Source of the DNA: Desulfosudis oleivorans
Lineage (GTDB): Bacteria; Desulfobacterota; Desulfobacteria; Desulfobacterales; SURF-7
Assembly (NCBI GenBank): GCA_020723325.1
Contig: DYJD01000005.1
Span: forward strand, 231,753-284,539
Direction of reading: 5' to 3'
DNA length: 52,787 nt
Part shown: positions 14,235-24,200 of the stretch, one piece after another
Numbering within the stretch: position 1 is the stretch's first letter
Layout of the letters: each line of letters begins with the position of its first letter
Translations under genes and position numbers: made by a program
The notes under the pieces: generated by a model
Databases searched by the model: none
The model's input: the letters and a program-made list of their open reading frames with translations, nothing else
What the model was told of the DNA's origin: nothing

Positions 14235-16335
14235 GTGCTTTTACGGGTTCATCCAGGGTCTTGCGTACCAGCCTGAGCAGGTTGACGGCCGTGAATGGTT
14301 TTTGAATAAAATTCTGCCCAGGCTCTACCAGGCCTTGTTGCTCGATGATATTGTAAGTATAGCCGGACATGAAGAGGACCTTCAATGCCGGCAGCATTTT
14401 CCAGATCCGTTTCACGAGCTGGACCCCATTCATCCGCGGCATAATCACATCCGCAAGAATCAGATCTATTTTTTCCCTGTATTCTTCACAGATGAGCAGG
14501 GCGCTGCCGGCATTGGGCGCTTCCAGTACATTGTAGCCGTACATGTGTAATGTTTCAGAGGTTAATTTGAGGACATCGGGCTGATCCTCAACAACCAGAA
14601 TGGTTTCGGTTCCGGATAAGCGATCAGGAATTTCCTGACGATTTTCAGAGATGGGCGGCTTTTCACCGATTCTTGGGAAATAGAGCTCAAAACTAGTGCC
14701 TTTGCCCTTGGCGCTTTTTACCGAAATATATCCTTTGCTTTGGTTGACAATGCCATAAACCGTTGAAAGCCCCAAGCCTGTGCCTTTGCCTTTTTCCTTG
14801 GTGGTGAAAAAAGGCTCGAAAATATGTTCCAGGACATCTTGCTCCATGCCGCAACCGGTATCGGCCACGGACAGCAGGATGTAATCACCGGCCTGAATTC
14901 CGATTCGCTGGGACAAATTGCTGTCGCTCAAATCCAGATTCTGGGTCTCCAAAGTCAACTTACCGCCGATGGGCATGGCATCGCGGGCATTAACGATCAA
15001 ATTCATGATCACTTGTTCGATCTGACCGTAATCCGCCTTGATATTGCCAAGCCCTTCATCCAGACGCACCCGCAGATCAATGTCCGATCCCAATAACCGG
15101 GCCAACATTTTGGTCATGTCCCGGATCAGGGCATTCAGGTTCACTGGTCTTAAGGTCGTAACCTGGTGGCGGCTGAAGGAGAGCAGTTGCCGGGTGAGCG
15201 CTTCGGCCCGGCCGGCGGCTTTTTCGATCTGCTTCACCTTGCTGTAAACCAGGTCTTTGGGGCTCAGGCGCGCCAGCGTGATATCACAATAGCCCCGAAT
15301 GACGGTCAGGAGATTATTGAAGTCATGGGCCAAACCTCCGGCCATGCGGCCGACGGCCTCCATTTTTTGGGCCTGACGCAATTGGGTTTCCAACTGGCGC
15401 TGCTCGGTGACATCCCTTCCCAGGGAAATGCGTCCATAGGGCTTGTTGTGGCTGTTCCGCATTTCCCGAAAAGCCCAGGATATGGTTCGGCTTTGTCCAT
15501 TTTTTGTGCGAATGGTGGTTTCGTAATCATCCGTATGTTGATCGCTCTGGATGATCTCCTCAATATGCTGTTGTATGACTTTGCGCTTTTCAAGGTCAGG
15601 ATAAAGCCGGGCGGATATTTCATCTTTACCCAGCACTTCTTTTCGCGAATATCCGCTGATGAATTCCGCCGCCTTGTTCCAAATGATCATGCGACCGCGG
15701 GCGTCGCTTACATCCAGCCAGATATTGGCATTGTCAATGACGGTTTCCTGGAACTGGGTTAGCCGACGAACAGCCGCTTCCGCTCGTCTTCTTTCCACCA
15801 GCTCTTTCTGGAGTTTCAGATTCAAACGGTTAAGGGAGTAAGACAGCCAGTAAGCCCGCAAAGACGCCGTGACCGTGGAAAACATTTTTTCAGCGGTCAA
15901 CTCCACCTTGGAGGTATAGCCGTTGATTTCATATTCGGAGATGGCTTCTTTTTGTGGGGTCAAGCCGGGTTGTCCGGTGCGCAAAACGATCTGGACAATA
16001 TTGTTTTTATATCTTTCGCGTATATCGCGGACCAGTTTCAGCCCGGCATCATCTGTTTCCATGATTACGTCCAGAAGAATAAGGGCCACGTCCGGATGCT
16101 TCTCAATCATTTCTTCAGCTTCCTGAGCAGACAAGGCGCTCAGAATCGTCAATTCTCTGCCTTCAAATGAAAAATCATCCAGGGCCATGCGTGTCAGCCG
16201 ATGAACCTCTTCTTCATCATCGACGATCAGGACCTTCCAGGCATCCGGTTTCGGCACAAAGGCGGCATCCGCGGGGCTCATCCCGGTTTCATTCATATTT
16301 TCCGGTACTATGGGCAATTCTTTTTCGTTTTTCAT
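14224..16335 (-). CDS. Hybrid sensor histidine kinase (REC-PAS-HisKA-HATPase-REC)
   Basis: A 703-residue cytosolic kinase. An N-terminal receiver (D89 in [13 protein letters not shown]) is followed by PAS (about 190-310), HisKA with [12 protein letters not shown], HATPase with [16 protein letters not shown] and [12 protein letters not shown], and a C-terminal receiver with [10 protein letters not shown]. The first receiver and its tail ([20 protein letters not shown]) are strongly similar to the protein at 10166-11494. ATG 16335 was preferred over a TTG 14 codons upstream because the extra residues are low in information; no strong ribosome binding site marks either. It overlaps the YfaZ-like gene tail. 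The two receiver-first proteins bracket the pilin-like genes and may regulate them or signal to each other (inference). Confidence 0.92.
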   Translation of the reverse strand: MKNEKELPIVPENMNETGMSPADAAFVPKPDAWKVLIVDDEEEVHRLTRMALDDFSFEGRELTILSALSAQEAEEMIEKHPDVALILLDVIMETDDAGLKLVRDIRERYKNNIVQIVLRTGQPGLTPQKEAISEYEINGYTSKVELTAEKMFSTVTASLRAYWLSYSLNRLNLKLQKELVERRRAEAAVRRLTQFQETVIDNANIWLDVSDARGRMIIWNKAAEFISGYSRKEVLGKDEISARLYPDLEKRKVIQQHIEEIIQSDQHTDDYETTIRTKNGQSRTISWAFREMRNSHNKPYGRISLGRDVTEQRQLETQLRQAQKMEAVGRMAGGLAHDFNNLLTVIRGYCDITLARLSPKDLVYSKVKQIEKAAGRAEALTRQLLSFSRHQVTTLRPVNLNALIRDMTKMLARLLGSDIDLRVRLDEGLGNIKADYGQIEQVIMNLIVNARDAMPIGGKLTLETQNLDLSDSNLSQRIGIQAGDYILLSVADTGCGMEQDVLEHIFEPFFTTKEKGKGTGLGLSTVYGIVNQSKGYISVKSAKGKGTSFELYFPRIGEKPPISENRQEIPDRLSGTETILVVEDQPDVLKLTSETLHMYGYNVLEAPNAGSALLICEEYREKIDLILADVIMPRMNGVQLVKRIWKMLPALKVLFMSGYTYNIIEQQGLVEPGQNFIQKPFTAVNLLRLVRKTLDEPVKALKK

Positions 16336-16646
16336 ATGGCTATTTTGCCTAGTGTTGTCAGCCGCGGCAAAAAACAAATCACGAAAGCTGAACTACTGGA
16401 CCATGGTTTTAAAATCGTTCGATCATAAGGAAACCGATGGACGCTGTCAAATGAAAATCGAACCCAGGTTCGGCAAGCTGCGCTGAATCAAGCCGGAGGC
16501 AGATATTCCCGGCCCACTTTTGCCCTTGCCGCCATGTCCAATATGGTTTATTGTTCACCGAATAAAGGCTTGCCTTTGCTTGAGTCTCGAATCCTTAGGT
16601 GATGAATTAACGGCATGTGACCGGCGCACGGGGAGAAAATTATATT
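16336..16646. other. Intergenic region before mltG
   Basis: A 311-bp divergent gap. Apart from weak ribosome binding sites I see no clear promoter hexamers, RNA gene or conserved frame. Small frames here have no support. Confidence 0.5.
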
Positions 16647-17693
16647 GTGAAAAGAATTGTCAGGATCATGCTCATCTGTGCGATTATCCTCAGTGTCGCG
16701 GGCATTTCCATAGTATCCACTTTACTCCTGTATGGGATACAGCCGGCCGGGACCGACAACACTCCCCGAACCATTTGGATTCAACCGGGCCAGGGCTTGC
16801 CGGCCGTCTCCCAGGCTTTGGCCGAAGCCGGCGTCATTCAGCATCCCATGCGTTTCAGACTTTATGTGCGCATGCGCTGTCTGTCGAAAAAACTGCGCGC
16901 CGGTGAATACGCCTTAGCCGCCGATATGACGCCGAATCAGATTATCGAAAGGATCGTCAGCGGCAAGGTATGCCTGTATCGCTTAACCGTACCGGAAGGT
17001 TCCGATATCAAACAGTTGGCCGCCATCATTGCCGAGGCGAAAATTGCCGATGGCAGAGACTTTATCCGGCTTTCAAGGGATGCGGGTTTGATGAAAACCT
17101 ACAATCTGACCGCGCTTTCCTGTGAAGGCTATCTTTTTCCAGATACCTATCTTTTTCCCAAAGGGGTCGGTTCGCAAGTAATCATGGAAACCATGCTCAA
17201 GCGGTTTTGGGCTGTTTTCACACCCGAATGGCAGGAACGGGCCCGGGACTTGAATCTTTCCGTTCATCAAATCGTGACCCTTGCATCCATGATTGAAAAA
17301 GAAACAGGGGATGCCAGTGAACGGCCGATCATTTCATCAGTATTTCACAATCGTTTGAAAATGAGCATGCGTCTTGAAAGCGATCCCACAGTGATATACG
17401 GCATCGAGGACTTTGACGGCAACATCACCAAAAGGCACTTGAAAACAGAAACACCTTACAACACTTATTTGATTGATGGGCTCCCGCCGGGGCCCATCGC
17501 GAATCCCGGCCTGGAAGCCTTGAAAGCGGCTTTATATCCGGCTGACACACCGTTTTTGTATTTTGTTTCCAAGGGGGATTCCACCCACCAGTTTTCCACC
17601 AATTTTGCCGATCACCAGAAAGCCGTAAACAAATATCAGCTCGGCAACGATACCAAGAAGACCTCGAAGGAAGGCAAGCCCAGGAAAAAATGA
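16647..17693 (+). CDS. mltG: Endolytic murein transglycosylase MltG
   Basis: A 348-residue inner-membrane enzyme that cuts nascent glycan strands and helps set chain length. One membrane helix lies at about residues 4-28. A LysM-like segment (about 40-95) precedes the YceG/MltG domain. The catalytic Glu is in LASMIEKETGDASERPIISS, followed by the diagnostic VFHNRLKMSMRLESDPTVIYG and SPYNTY-like TPYNTYLIDGLPPGPI. GTG 16647 is chosen because GGGGAG lies about 11 bp upstream and the membrane segment starts there; a GTG ten codons upstream is less likely. It overlaps nagZ by four bases (ATGA), implying coupled translation. Confidence 0.95.
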   Translation: MKRIVRIMLICAIILSVAGISIVSTLLLYGIQPAGTDNTPRTIWIQPGQGLPAVSQALAEAGVIQHPMRFRLYVRMRCLSKKLRAGEYALAADMTPNQIIERIVSGKVCLYRLTVPEGSDIKQLAAIIAEAKIADGRDFIRLSRDAGLMKTYNLTALSCEGYLFPDTYLFPKGVGSQVIMETMLKRFWAVFTPEWQERARDLNLSVHQIVTLASMIEKETGDASERPIISSVFHNRLKMSMRLESDPTVIYGIEDFDGNITKRHLKTETPYNTYLIDGLPPGPIANPGLEALKAALYPADTPFLYFVSKGDSTHQFSTNFADHQKAVNKYQLGNDTKKTSKEGKPRKK

Positions 17694-18706
17694 ACCTATC
17701 TTTAGAAGAACATATCACCGGTCAGCGCCTGATGATCGGCTTTGACGGCCTATCCTTGAATCAAGAACTTGAATTCATGATTCGAACCTGTAAAATCGGG
17801 GGGATTATTCTTTTTTCACGGAACATTGCAGCCCCTGACCAAATCAAGGAATTGTGTCTATCGGTTCAGGCTGTGGCCCGCTCCGCAGGGCAGCCGCCCT
17901 TGTTCATCGCCATTGATCAGGAAGGGGGCCAGGTGGCGCGCCTTAAGCCGCCTTTCACCCAGTTTCCCGGCAATCCGTTCTTGAAAGACGTGGAAGACGC
18001 CAGGTATTTCGCCACTGTTACCGCAGCGGAATTGAACAGCATCGGTGTGAATATGAACATGGCACCGGTAATGGATGTGCCGCCAGAAGGCTTTCAGAGT
18101 GTGATGGACGGCCGGGTATTTGGAAAAAATCCGGAATGGGTGGCAAGTCTGGGCACCACAATAATAACAGAGTTGCAGCATAAAGGCATTATGGCGGTTG
18201 CCAAGCATTTCCCCGGCATCGGGCGAACCACCTTGGATTCACATATCCATGCCCCCGTTGTGAACGAAAGCCTGGAAATTCTAGAATCCACTGATCTGCT
18301 ACCGTTTCAAGCCGCGATTCAAGGAGATGTGGCCGCCGTCATGCTGTCGCATATCTGTTATGAAAGTCTGGATCCGGAATGGCCGGCCAGTCATTCAAAA
18401 CAGGTCGTAACCGGTTTGCTGCGCGGTAAAATGGGCTTTAAAGGCGTGGTCATCACCGATGATCTGGATATGGGTGCCATTGGCGGCCGTTATGATATAC
18501 ACACATCGATTCAACGTATTGTGGAAGCGGATATTGATATTGCCTTGATCTGCCACCAGGGACCGAATATTCAAATTGCCTTTGAAGAGATGCAGAAATG
18601 CCTTGCGGATTCTCATGATGCAAGACAAAAAGGCTTTGATTCCTTGAACCGGATTCTGGCCCTAAAAAAACGCTTTTTACAATGGGACCCTCATTCATTG
18701 ACATAA
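17690..18706 (+). CDS. nagZ: Beta-N-acetylhexosaminidase NagZ (GH3)
   Basis: A 338-residue cytosolic glycoside hydrolase family 3 enzyme that removes GlcNAc from recycled muropeptides. KHFPGIGRTTLDSHIHAP is the family motif carrying the acid/base His/Asp dyad. VITDDLDMGAI holds the nucleophile Asp. FIAIDQEGGQVARLK is also diagnostic. Translation is coupled to mltG through an ATGA overlap, giving a peptidoglycan turnover pair. Its 3' end overlaps the convergent GspC-like gene by 16 bases. Confidence 0.95.
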   Translation: MNLSLEEHITGQRLMIGFDGLSLNQELEFMIRTCKIGGIILFSRNIAAPDQIKELCLSVQAVARSAGQPPLFIAIDQEGGQVARLKPPFTQFPGNPFLKDVEDARYFATVTAAELNSIGVNMNMAPVMDVPPEGFQSVMDGRVFGKNPEWVASLGTTIITELQHKGIMAVAKHFPGIGRTTLDSHIHAPVVNESLEILESTDLLPFQAAIQGDVAAVMLSHICYESLDPEWPASHSKQVVTGLLRGKMGFKGVVITDDLDMGAIGGRYDIHTSIQRIVEADIDIALICHQGPNIQIAFEEMQKCLADSHDARQKGFDSLNRILALKKRFLQWDPHSLT

Positions 18707-19380
18707 TTCAATGTCATGGCATTGCCGCCGCGGATGATGGCAAGAGTGCCTTTGGATGAAGACCGGATGCTTTCATAGATCTCCATGGAATCATCCAGGG
18801 TCTCGATATCTTTCCAGTCCACGGCGATGATGATGTCGCCGGGCTGCAAGCCCATCTTTTCAAAAATCGAACCCGGCTGCGTGTCCACCACCTTCACACC
18901 GGCCGGAACTGCATCCTCCACATGGGTTTCCAGGCTAAGTTGGCTCTTCAATTGTTTCACTTCCTGGATATCGGTTGCAAACCCGAGTTTCTCGGCCAAT
19001 TCCTCGCGGGTATAATTCGGCGGCTCCAATGGGGATATGCTCAGGAACGGTTTGGAATCAGCGGACCTGTCAATGGGCAGACGCTCTTGTTGAACATGGT
19101 CGGCAGAAAAAACCTGGTCCGGATCGTTAGGATCGGCTTGTGCTGCCACCTGTGCGGCTTTACGGGGAAGCTGAGCCGGAACAGGGCCGGCTGCTAAAGA
19201 ATCGGTTTTAACCGCAATCGCCCGGCGCGGTTGCGGTATTGAATTTTCCTGGGCGATTTTCGGGGTCGGGCTTTGAGGCTGATGGAAAAAAAACAAAACA
19301 AGCCCGATGCAAATCAACAGCACCAGCCCCAAGGCCCCACCGGCACAGGCCGACAATTTGTGCTTTTTTAGAAACGCCAT
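18691..19380 (-). CDS. GspC/PulC-like PDZ-domain inner-membrane protein
   Basis: A 229-residue bitopic protein. A single membrane helix lies at about residues 12-33. A Pro/Ala-rich periplasmic linker follows to about 120, and a PDZ-like domain fills the C-terminus (GVKVVDTQPGSIFEKMGLQP, GDIIIAVDWKDIETLDDSME). This arrangement matches GspC of type II secretion, which contacts the secretin and recruits substrates, although GspC's homology region is not clear here. It lies 46 bp downstream of a secreted lipase gene, suggesting a dedicated helper for lipase export. No other gsp gene is in the window. Some rhombosortase- or protease-associated PDZ proteins are alternatives. Confidence 0.7.
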   Translation of the reverse strand: MAFLKKHKLSACAGGALGLVLLICIGLVLFFFHQPQSPTPKIAQENSIPQPRRAIAVKTDSLAAGPVPAQLPRKAAQVAAQADPNDPDQVFSADHVQQERLPIDRSADSKPFLSISPLEPPNYTREELAEKLGFATDIQEVKQLKSQLSLETHVEDAVPAGVKVVDTQPGSIFEKMGLQPGDIIIAVDWKDIETLDDSMEIYESIRSSSKGTLAIIRGGNAMTLNYVNE

Positions 19381-19426
19381 GAACCGGCAATACCATCGCT
19401 CCTGTCGGAAAACAACCGGATTCCCA

Positions 19427-20257
19427 TCAGGGCGTGGCCCACTTCAGGGCTTCATCGGCAACCGCCGATTGGGTGACAAGTTCCATATGATCATAACTCC
19501 AGAAGCGCTTGATAAAGGTAGTGCCGCTGATGGTGTCATAGCCTTGGGGCACGGCACCGTCGCTGTCGGTCCAATAAACCGTGGTCAAAATATCCCAGCC
19601 CACCTGAAGTTCGCCGCCCCAGCCCCAGCAATCCCAGCCGTCGCCGTCACCGCCGATGGTGTAGATTTTGCCGCTGTCCGCCATGGGTCCGGGCGGAGGA
19701 TACTGCACATTAAAGGTGCCTTGCACCCAGCTCGGCTTCAGGTTCTCAACTGCCGCTTCCGCGCCGATGAAAAAGGATACCCAGCTCCCGGCATAGGCCA
19801 GTTGGGAGCCTTTGTGGGGTGTGCCCAGGGAGACCAGGCCGGCAACAGTATTTGGATTGTTGTAAATGTAACGGCGGGAAACCAACCCGCCCATGCTATG
19901 GGCGATGATCTTGAATTTAGTGCTGAGTCCATAGGATTGCTGGAGGATCTGGGTCTTTGTGCGCATCAGAGAAGCCTGGACCGCCACGGAATCATCCCCT
20001 GCTGAAAAATCGTTTTCACCGATGCAGATCAGTTTGCGGCCGTTGATCCAGCGCTCCCACACCCGGTTTGACTCGTTGGTGTACACGGCATATACATTGC
20101 CGGAACCGAATTTCTGGAGGCATTTGTCTAAAAAACTTGAACTCCACTGGTGTTTATTGGTCAATCCATGCATCAGAACCAGATCATAGGCCCCGGCATA
20201 ACTTGCAAAAAGTAAAAACATCATTACCCCGATCAAACTTGTTCCAATTCGTTTCAT
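19427..20257 (-). CDS. Secreted triacylglycerol lipase / esterase
   Basis: A 276-residue alpha/beta hydrolase with an N-terminal signal peptide (MKRIGTSLIGVMMFLLFASY, cleavage near AGA-YDL). The oxyanion-hole loop is LMHGLT. The nucleophile elbow is AHSMGG with Ser121. Candidate Asp and His of the triad are in WTDSDGAVPQ and YDHMELV. The overall pattern matches lipases of the Pseudomonas lipase type, which hydrolyse acyl glycerols outside the cell after type II secretion. No lipase foldase gene is adjacent; the GspC-like gene downstream may help export. GTAGGAGG precedes the ATG. Confidence 0.85.
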   Translation of the reverse strand: MKRIGTSLIGVMMFLLFASYAGAYDLVLMHGLTNKHQWSSSFLDKCLQKFGSGNVYAVYTNESNRVWERWINGRKLICIGENDFSAGDDSVAVQASLMRTKTQILQQSYGLSTKFKIIAHSMGGLVSRRYIYNNPNTVAGLVSLGTPHKGSQLAYAGSWVSFFIGAEAAVENLKPSWVQGTFNVQYPPPGPMADSGKIYTIGGDGDGWDCWGWGGELQVGWDILTTVYWTDSDGAVPQGYDTISGTTFIKRFWSYDHMELVTQSAVADEALKWATP

Positions 20258-20615
20258 ACTTTTCCTCCTACTTAAAAAGCTTCATGGATGATCCGTAATT
20301 GTCGTGTCCTGCGGCTCATTCACCCAGTGCAATCGCATGTATGAATATCTCTTCCACTCGGGGTCGGGGTCGCTATCGGTATGGAGTTGATTTTTTCGAT
20401 TCAGATTCTGACCCCGAAAAAAACCACATGCAATTCCCCTGCGCATTTGCCGTGCTGCCGATGCCGGCAGCCTGATAGCATGTTTTCAAACCGGCCATAG
20501 GTCCTCCTTTGATGGATTGGGTGGCGCATCAATATGAAAAATCAATTATTATATAGATTCGACCTTGCAGGAAGGCAATTGGGGAAAACCTATTTTATGG
20601 ATGGGAAAAGCCTAA
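20258..20615. other. Intergenic region with dispersed repeat copy
   Basis: A 358-bp gap between the lipase start and the end of the NarL-type regulator. Most of it is copy A of the (TCGGNN)n inverted repeat family (20325-20442). No gene was seen in the rest. Confidence 0.6.
20325..20442. repeat. Dispersed (TCGGNN)n inverted element, copy A
   Basis: The left side reads TCGGGGTCGGGGTCGCTATC, i.e. degenerate TCGGNN hexamers. The right side carries the complementary ACCCCGA followed by AAAAAAACCACATGCAATT and CCCCTGC. Both outer ends contain the family end word (GCAATCGCATGT left; ATGCAATTCCCCTG right, inverted). The same ends and arms recur at 34571-35036 and 46691-46872. Noncoding. Confidence 0.75.
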
Positions 20616-21269
20616 TTAAATTTCGAGGGACGTCAACCCCTCCTTAATGGCGTATTTGGTGAGACCGGCAACACTGTCGATCTTCAGCTTTTCCATGATC
20701 TGCTTGCGCCGGGCCTCCACGGTTTTAACGCTGATATGAATGTGATCCGCGATTTCCTTGGTTTTCATGCCTTCGGCAATCAGTTGGAGCACCTCCCGCT
20801 CCCGATCCGTCAGAATGCCGGCGGCCGAGGTGTCGCCGGATTTCAGGAGCTTGATGAATTCCTTGCGGACGATATCGGAGATTTTTGAGCTGAGATAGGT
20901 TTCGTCCGCATGCACAGCGCGAATGGCCAGGGTCAACTCTTCAAAGGCGCAGTTTTTCATAAGATATCCCGAGGCCCCGGCTTTGAGCATTCCCTTGATA
21001 TAACTCCTGTCCGCATACATGGAAAGGGCGATGACTTTCACCGTGGGCACTTCTTCAATGATTTGACGGGTGGCGTCGATTCCATTCAGATCCGGCATAT
21101 TGATATCCATGACTACCATGTCGGGCTGATGACGCTTGGCCAGCTTAACACCGGTGCGACCATTTTCCGCTTCCGCCACCACCTCGATATCCGGTTGTTT
21201 TTCCAATAGGGCCCGCAGGCCTTCGCGGGTGATGCTGTGATCGTCGACGATAATGATACGAATACTCAT
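20616..21269 (-). CDS. NarL/FixJ-type response regulator
   Basis: A 217-residue regulator. The receiver (residues 1-120) has the acidic pair D9-D10, phospho-acceptor D55 (MVVMDINMPDLNG) and a conserved Lys in GYLMKN. The C-terminal LuxR-type helix-turn-helix (about 150-210) contains LTDREREVLQLIAEGMKTKE and VKTVEARRKQIMEKL. ATG 21269 is set by AGGAGG seven bases upstream and overlaps the stop of the giant kinase (ATGA). It is the obvious output partner of that kinase's HisKA_3 domain, as in NarX-NarL pairs. Targets are unknown. Confidence 0.94.
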   Translation of the reverse strand: MSIRIIIVDDHSITREGLRALLEKQPDIEVVAEAENGRTGVKLAKRHQPDMVVMDINMPDLNGIDATRQIIEEVPTVKVIALSMYADRSYIKGMLKAGASGYLMKNCAFEELTLAIRAVHADETYLSSKISDIVRKEFIKLLKSGDTSAAGILTDREREVLQLIAEGMKTKEIADHIHISVKTVEARRKQIMEKLKIDSVAGLTKYAIKEGLTSLEI

Positions 21270-24200
21270 CCGCTTTCCTCCTGTTTGCACGCCAAGGGTG
21301 ATATCAGCGTGATGCTGGTTCCGCCCTGGGGCGGGGATTCAATGGTCAGCCGGCCGCCTTGCAGTTTCAGGCGCTCCTGAATGGAAAAAAGTCCGAATCC
21401 ACCCACCTGCTTCAATGGGGCTGCCCTGCTGCGGCTGATCCCGACCCCGTCATCTTCGATACGGAGGATGATTTGCCGGTCTTGTCGTTGCAGCGAAATC
21501 AAGGCATGCCGGGCGCCGGCATGTTTGACCACATTGAACAGCAATTCGCGGGCAGCCTGGAAAATCAGGAGGCGAATACTTTCGTCCATTTCCTTGGGCT
21601 GGTTGTCGTCCATGAATTTCACTTCAATCCCATGTTGTTCCTGGGTTTGATATGCAAGCCATTCCAGCGCCGCTTCCAATCCAAGATCATACAATACCGG
21701 CGGACTTAGTTCAAAGGTTAGGGTATGGGCGTCCTGAATGGATTGATCCACCAAGGCCTGAATTTTCGAGCTGATTTTTTTTTGTTCAGCAGGCTCGGCG
21801 GTCTGGAGCAAGCCCAGTTGAATGCGGATGTTGGTCAGAGCATGGCCGATGCGGTCATGCAGTTCAACCGCGATCCTGCGTCGTTCCCGCTCTTCGGTCA
21901 GGACGATTTCAGAAGAAAGGGAGCGAAGTTTATCAGAGAGCTCGCGCAAATCCTTTTCCTTGTGGCTGAGCCGGTCATACAAACGGGCATTCTCAAAAGA
22001 GATGGCGGCCTGGGAGGCCAGCAATTCCAAGGTTTGGATCCTGGCCGGCGTAAAAACACCGCTGGTGATATTGTTTTCCAGATAGAGGATGGCCACTAGT
22101 TTTGCAAGCCTTAAAACCGGCAGGCACAGGATTGATTTGGGATGATGGGTAAGGACATATGGGTCCGCACCAAAATCATGCTGCCGGGCGGCATCTTCCA
22201 GAACCTTGTATTGCTTGGTGCGGTTGACATAATTGATGAGCGGGACCAGGACATCGTTTCTTTGTTCCAAGGGGATGGGCGGCGTGATTTCCACCGTGTC
22301 GTTGTCAATGGAACCGGCGGCGATTACATATAAGCTGCCTGCTTCATTCAACAGAAAAACGGCTTTTTGGGCTCCGGCATTTTGCAGGCAGGTCTTGATC
22401 AGTTTCTGCAATAACTTGTCCGGGACGATTTCCGTTGAGATGGTTTGCAAGGCAGACACCACCGCCGCATAATCCAGTTGTTGGGTGGTGGAAAAAACAC
22501 CGGCTGATTTGGGTGCGAGCAGGTGGGGATTGTCCGCCAGAAGCGCATCGGCCTTGGCGGTGGCGCCCCAATCCAGGTAGTCGGCCCTGGCTTGGGCAAC
22601 GGCTTGGTCCGCCGGCTGAATGAGACCGTGCCGTTTATAAAATTTAGCGGCCCGTTCCGCTGCCATGGCCTTGATATGGCGAAAACCGTTGGTCTCGGCA
22701 GATTGGACCGCCGCCTGGTAAGCACCCATGGCCATATGATCGCGACCTTGAATACAGGCCAGTTCGGCCCCGATGAGCAGGGCGTGGTGCTGGAAGTTTT
22801 CCCGGCAGCGCTCTGCCAGCCTACATAGTTTGGCATGCAGCCGGCTGAGGCGGCGTTTGAGTTTGCGCTTTTCCGAGGACTTGACTTCAGGATAGCGGGC
22901 GGCCATGGTCAGGGCCAGGTAAAAAAGCAGCTCGGCCATGACAATGGTGCCGATATGATGCCGCGCAAGCTTTTGACAGGCAATTGCGGCGGTGAAGGCG
23001 CCGGCGTAATCCCCCATGATACATAACACTTTTGTTTTTAAAAGATGGTGCCGCATCAGGATCACCGGAATATTGTCGGCCAGCATTTGTTGCAGGTGGT
23101 CTTTTTCCTGGAAATCCGGGTCATCCAGGCTGAAGGGCTGCTGGGTTGCGCCCCGGAGGCATTTGATGGCCTGGCGAACGGAGATGAGATAATTGCGCGC
23201 GCCGCTGTCTTGGGTTTTGGTGACAAAATCCATATATTTTTGGCAGGTGTGTTCAATTTCCGTGAGCCTGGTACCGCCTGCCAGTTGAAACATGATGATG
23301 GATTGCAAATGGTAAACCGCATAATTGCGGTCACCGGTTTCCAGGGCCGCGCGAAAGCCGCGATGATTGTATTGCAGGCCGTGCCGTAGATGGCGATACC
23401 AGGGGCAGATGCTGCTGCCGTAGTAAAGATAGATTTTCGGATGGGAATGGGCCCGGCCGAACTTCTGGTTGATGTTCAAGGCGATCTTGCCAAAGCGGCT
23501 GCTGGTATCGGCGGCCTGGAAAAAAACATACATGGCCGCGCCGTAGATGGCATACCCCAGGGCCGAAGCCGGGGAATTGCCGTATTTCAATGTGAACGCG
23601 ATGATTTTGGCGGCAATGGTCACGGTAAGATAGGGGTTGCACAAATAGGCGGAAAACGACAGATTCAGAAGCATTTCCATGACCAGCAAGTGCCGCGGGT
23701 CCTGCATTTCCGGCAGATTCAGCAATTGGGATTTTTGTCGCCCCCGTAGCGCCAGCCGGATTCGCAACAAATGCAGAACGGCGCTCGCGGCGTTTTGGGG
23801 CGCCCGCAGCTTGACCCCGAGAAAGCGCAAGCCTTCCAGCCCCACGGCCAGGGCCTCCCGATGGTCGGCCAGGCCGGCGCACATGACCATTTTAAGATTG
23901 GAAACGCCGGCTTTGTCCAAGGCGGTTTTAGCCCTGGTAATGAGCAGTTGGAACATTTCTTCCGCCGTGGTCAAATCCTGATCCAAATAGGCGCATTCCA
24001 TTTTTTCCTTATAAAGACCGAAGGCCAGGGCGAATTGATCATCCCAACAGTTTGCATTCAGCAGGGCGATACCGGTGTTGATATAACTCAAGGCCAGGGA
24101 ATAGGCTGCCGCGTTTTTGGCGCGTTTGCCGGCGGTCAGGTTGAGTTCGGCTAGTCGCCGGAGCTCGTCGGACTCGAAAAAAAAGTCCAGACCATAATTC

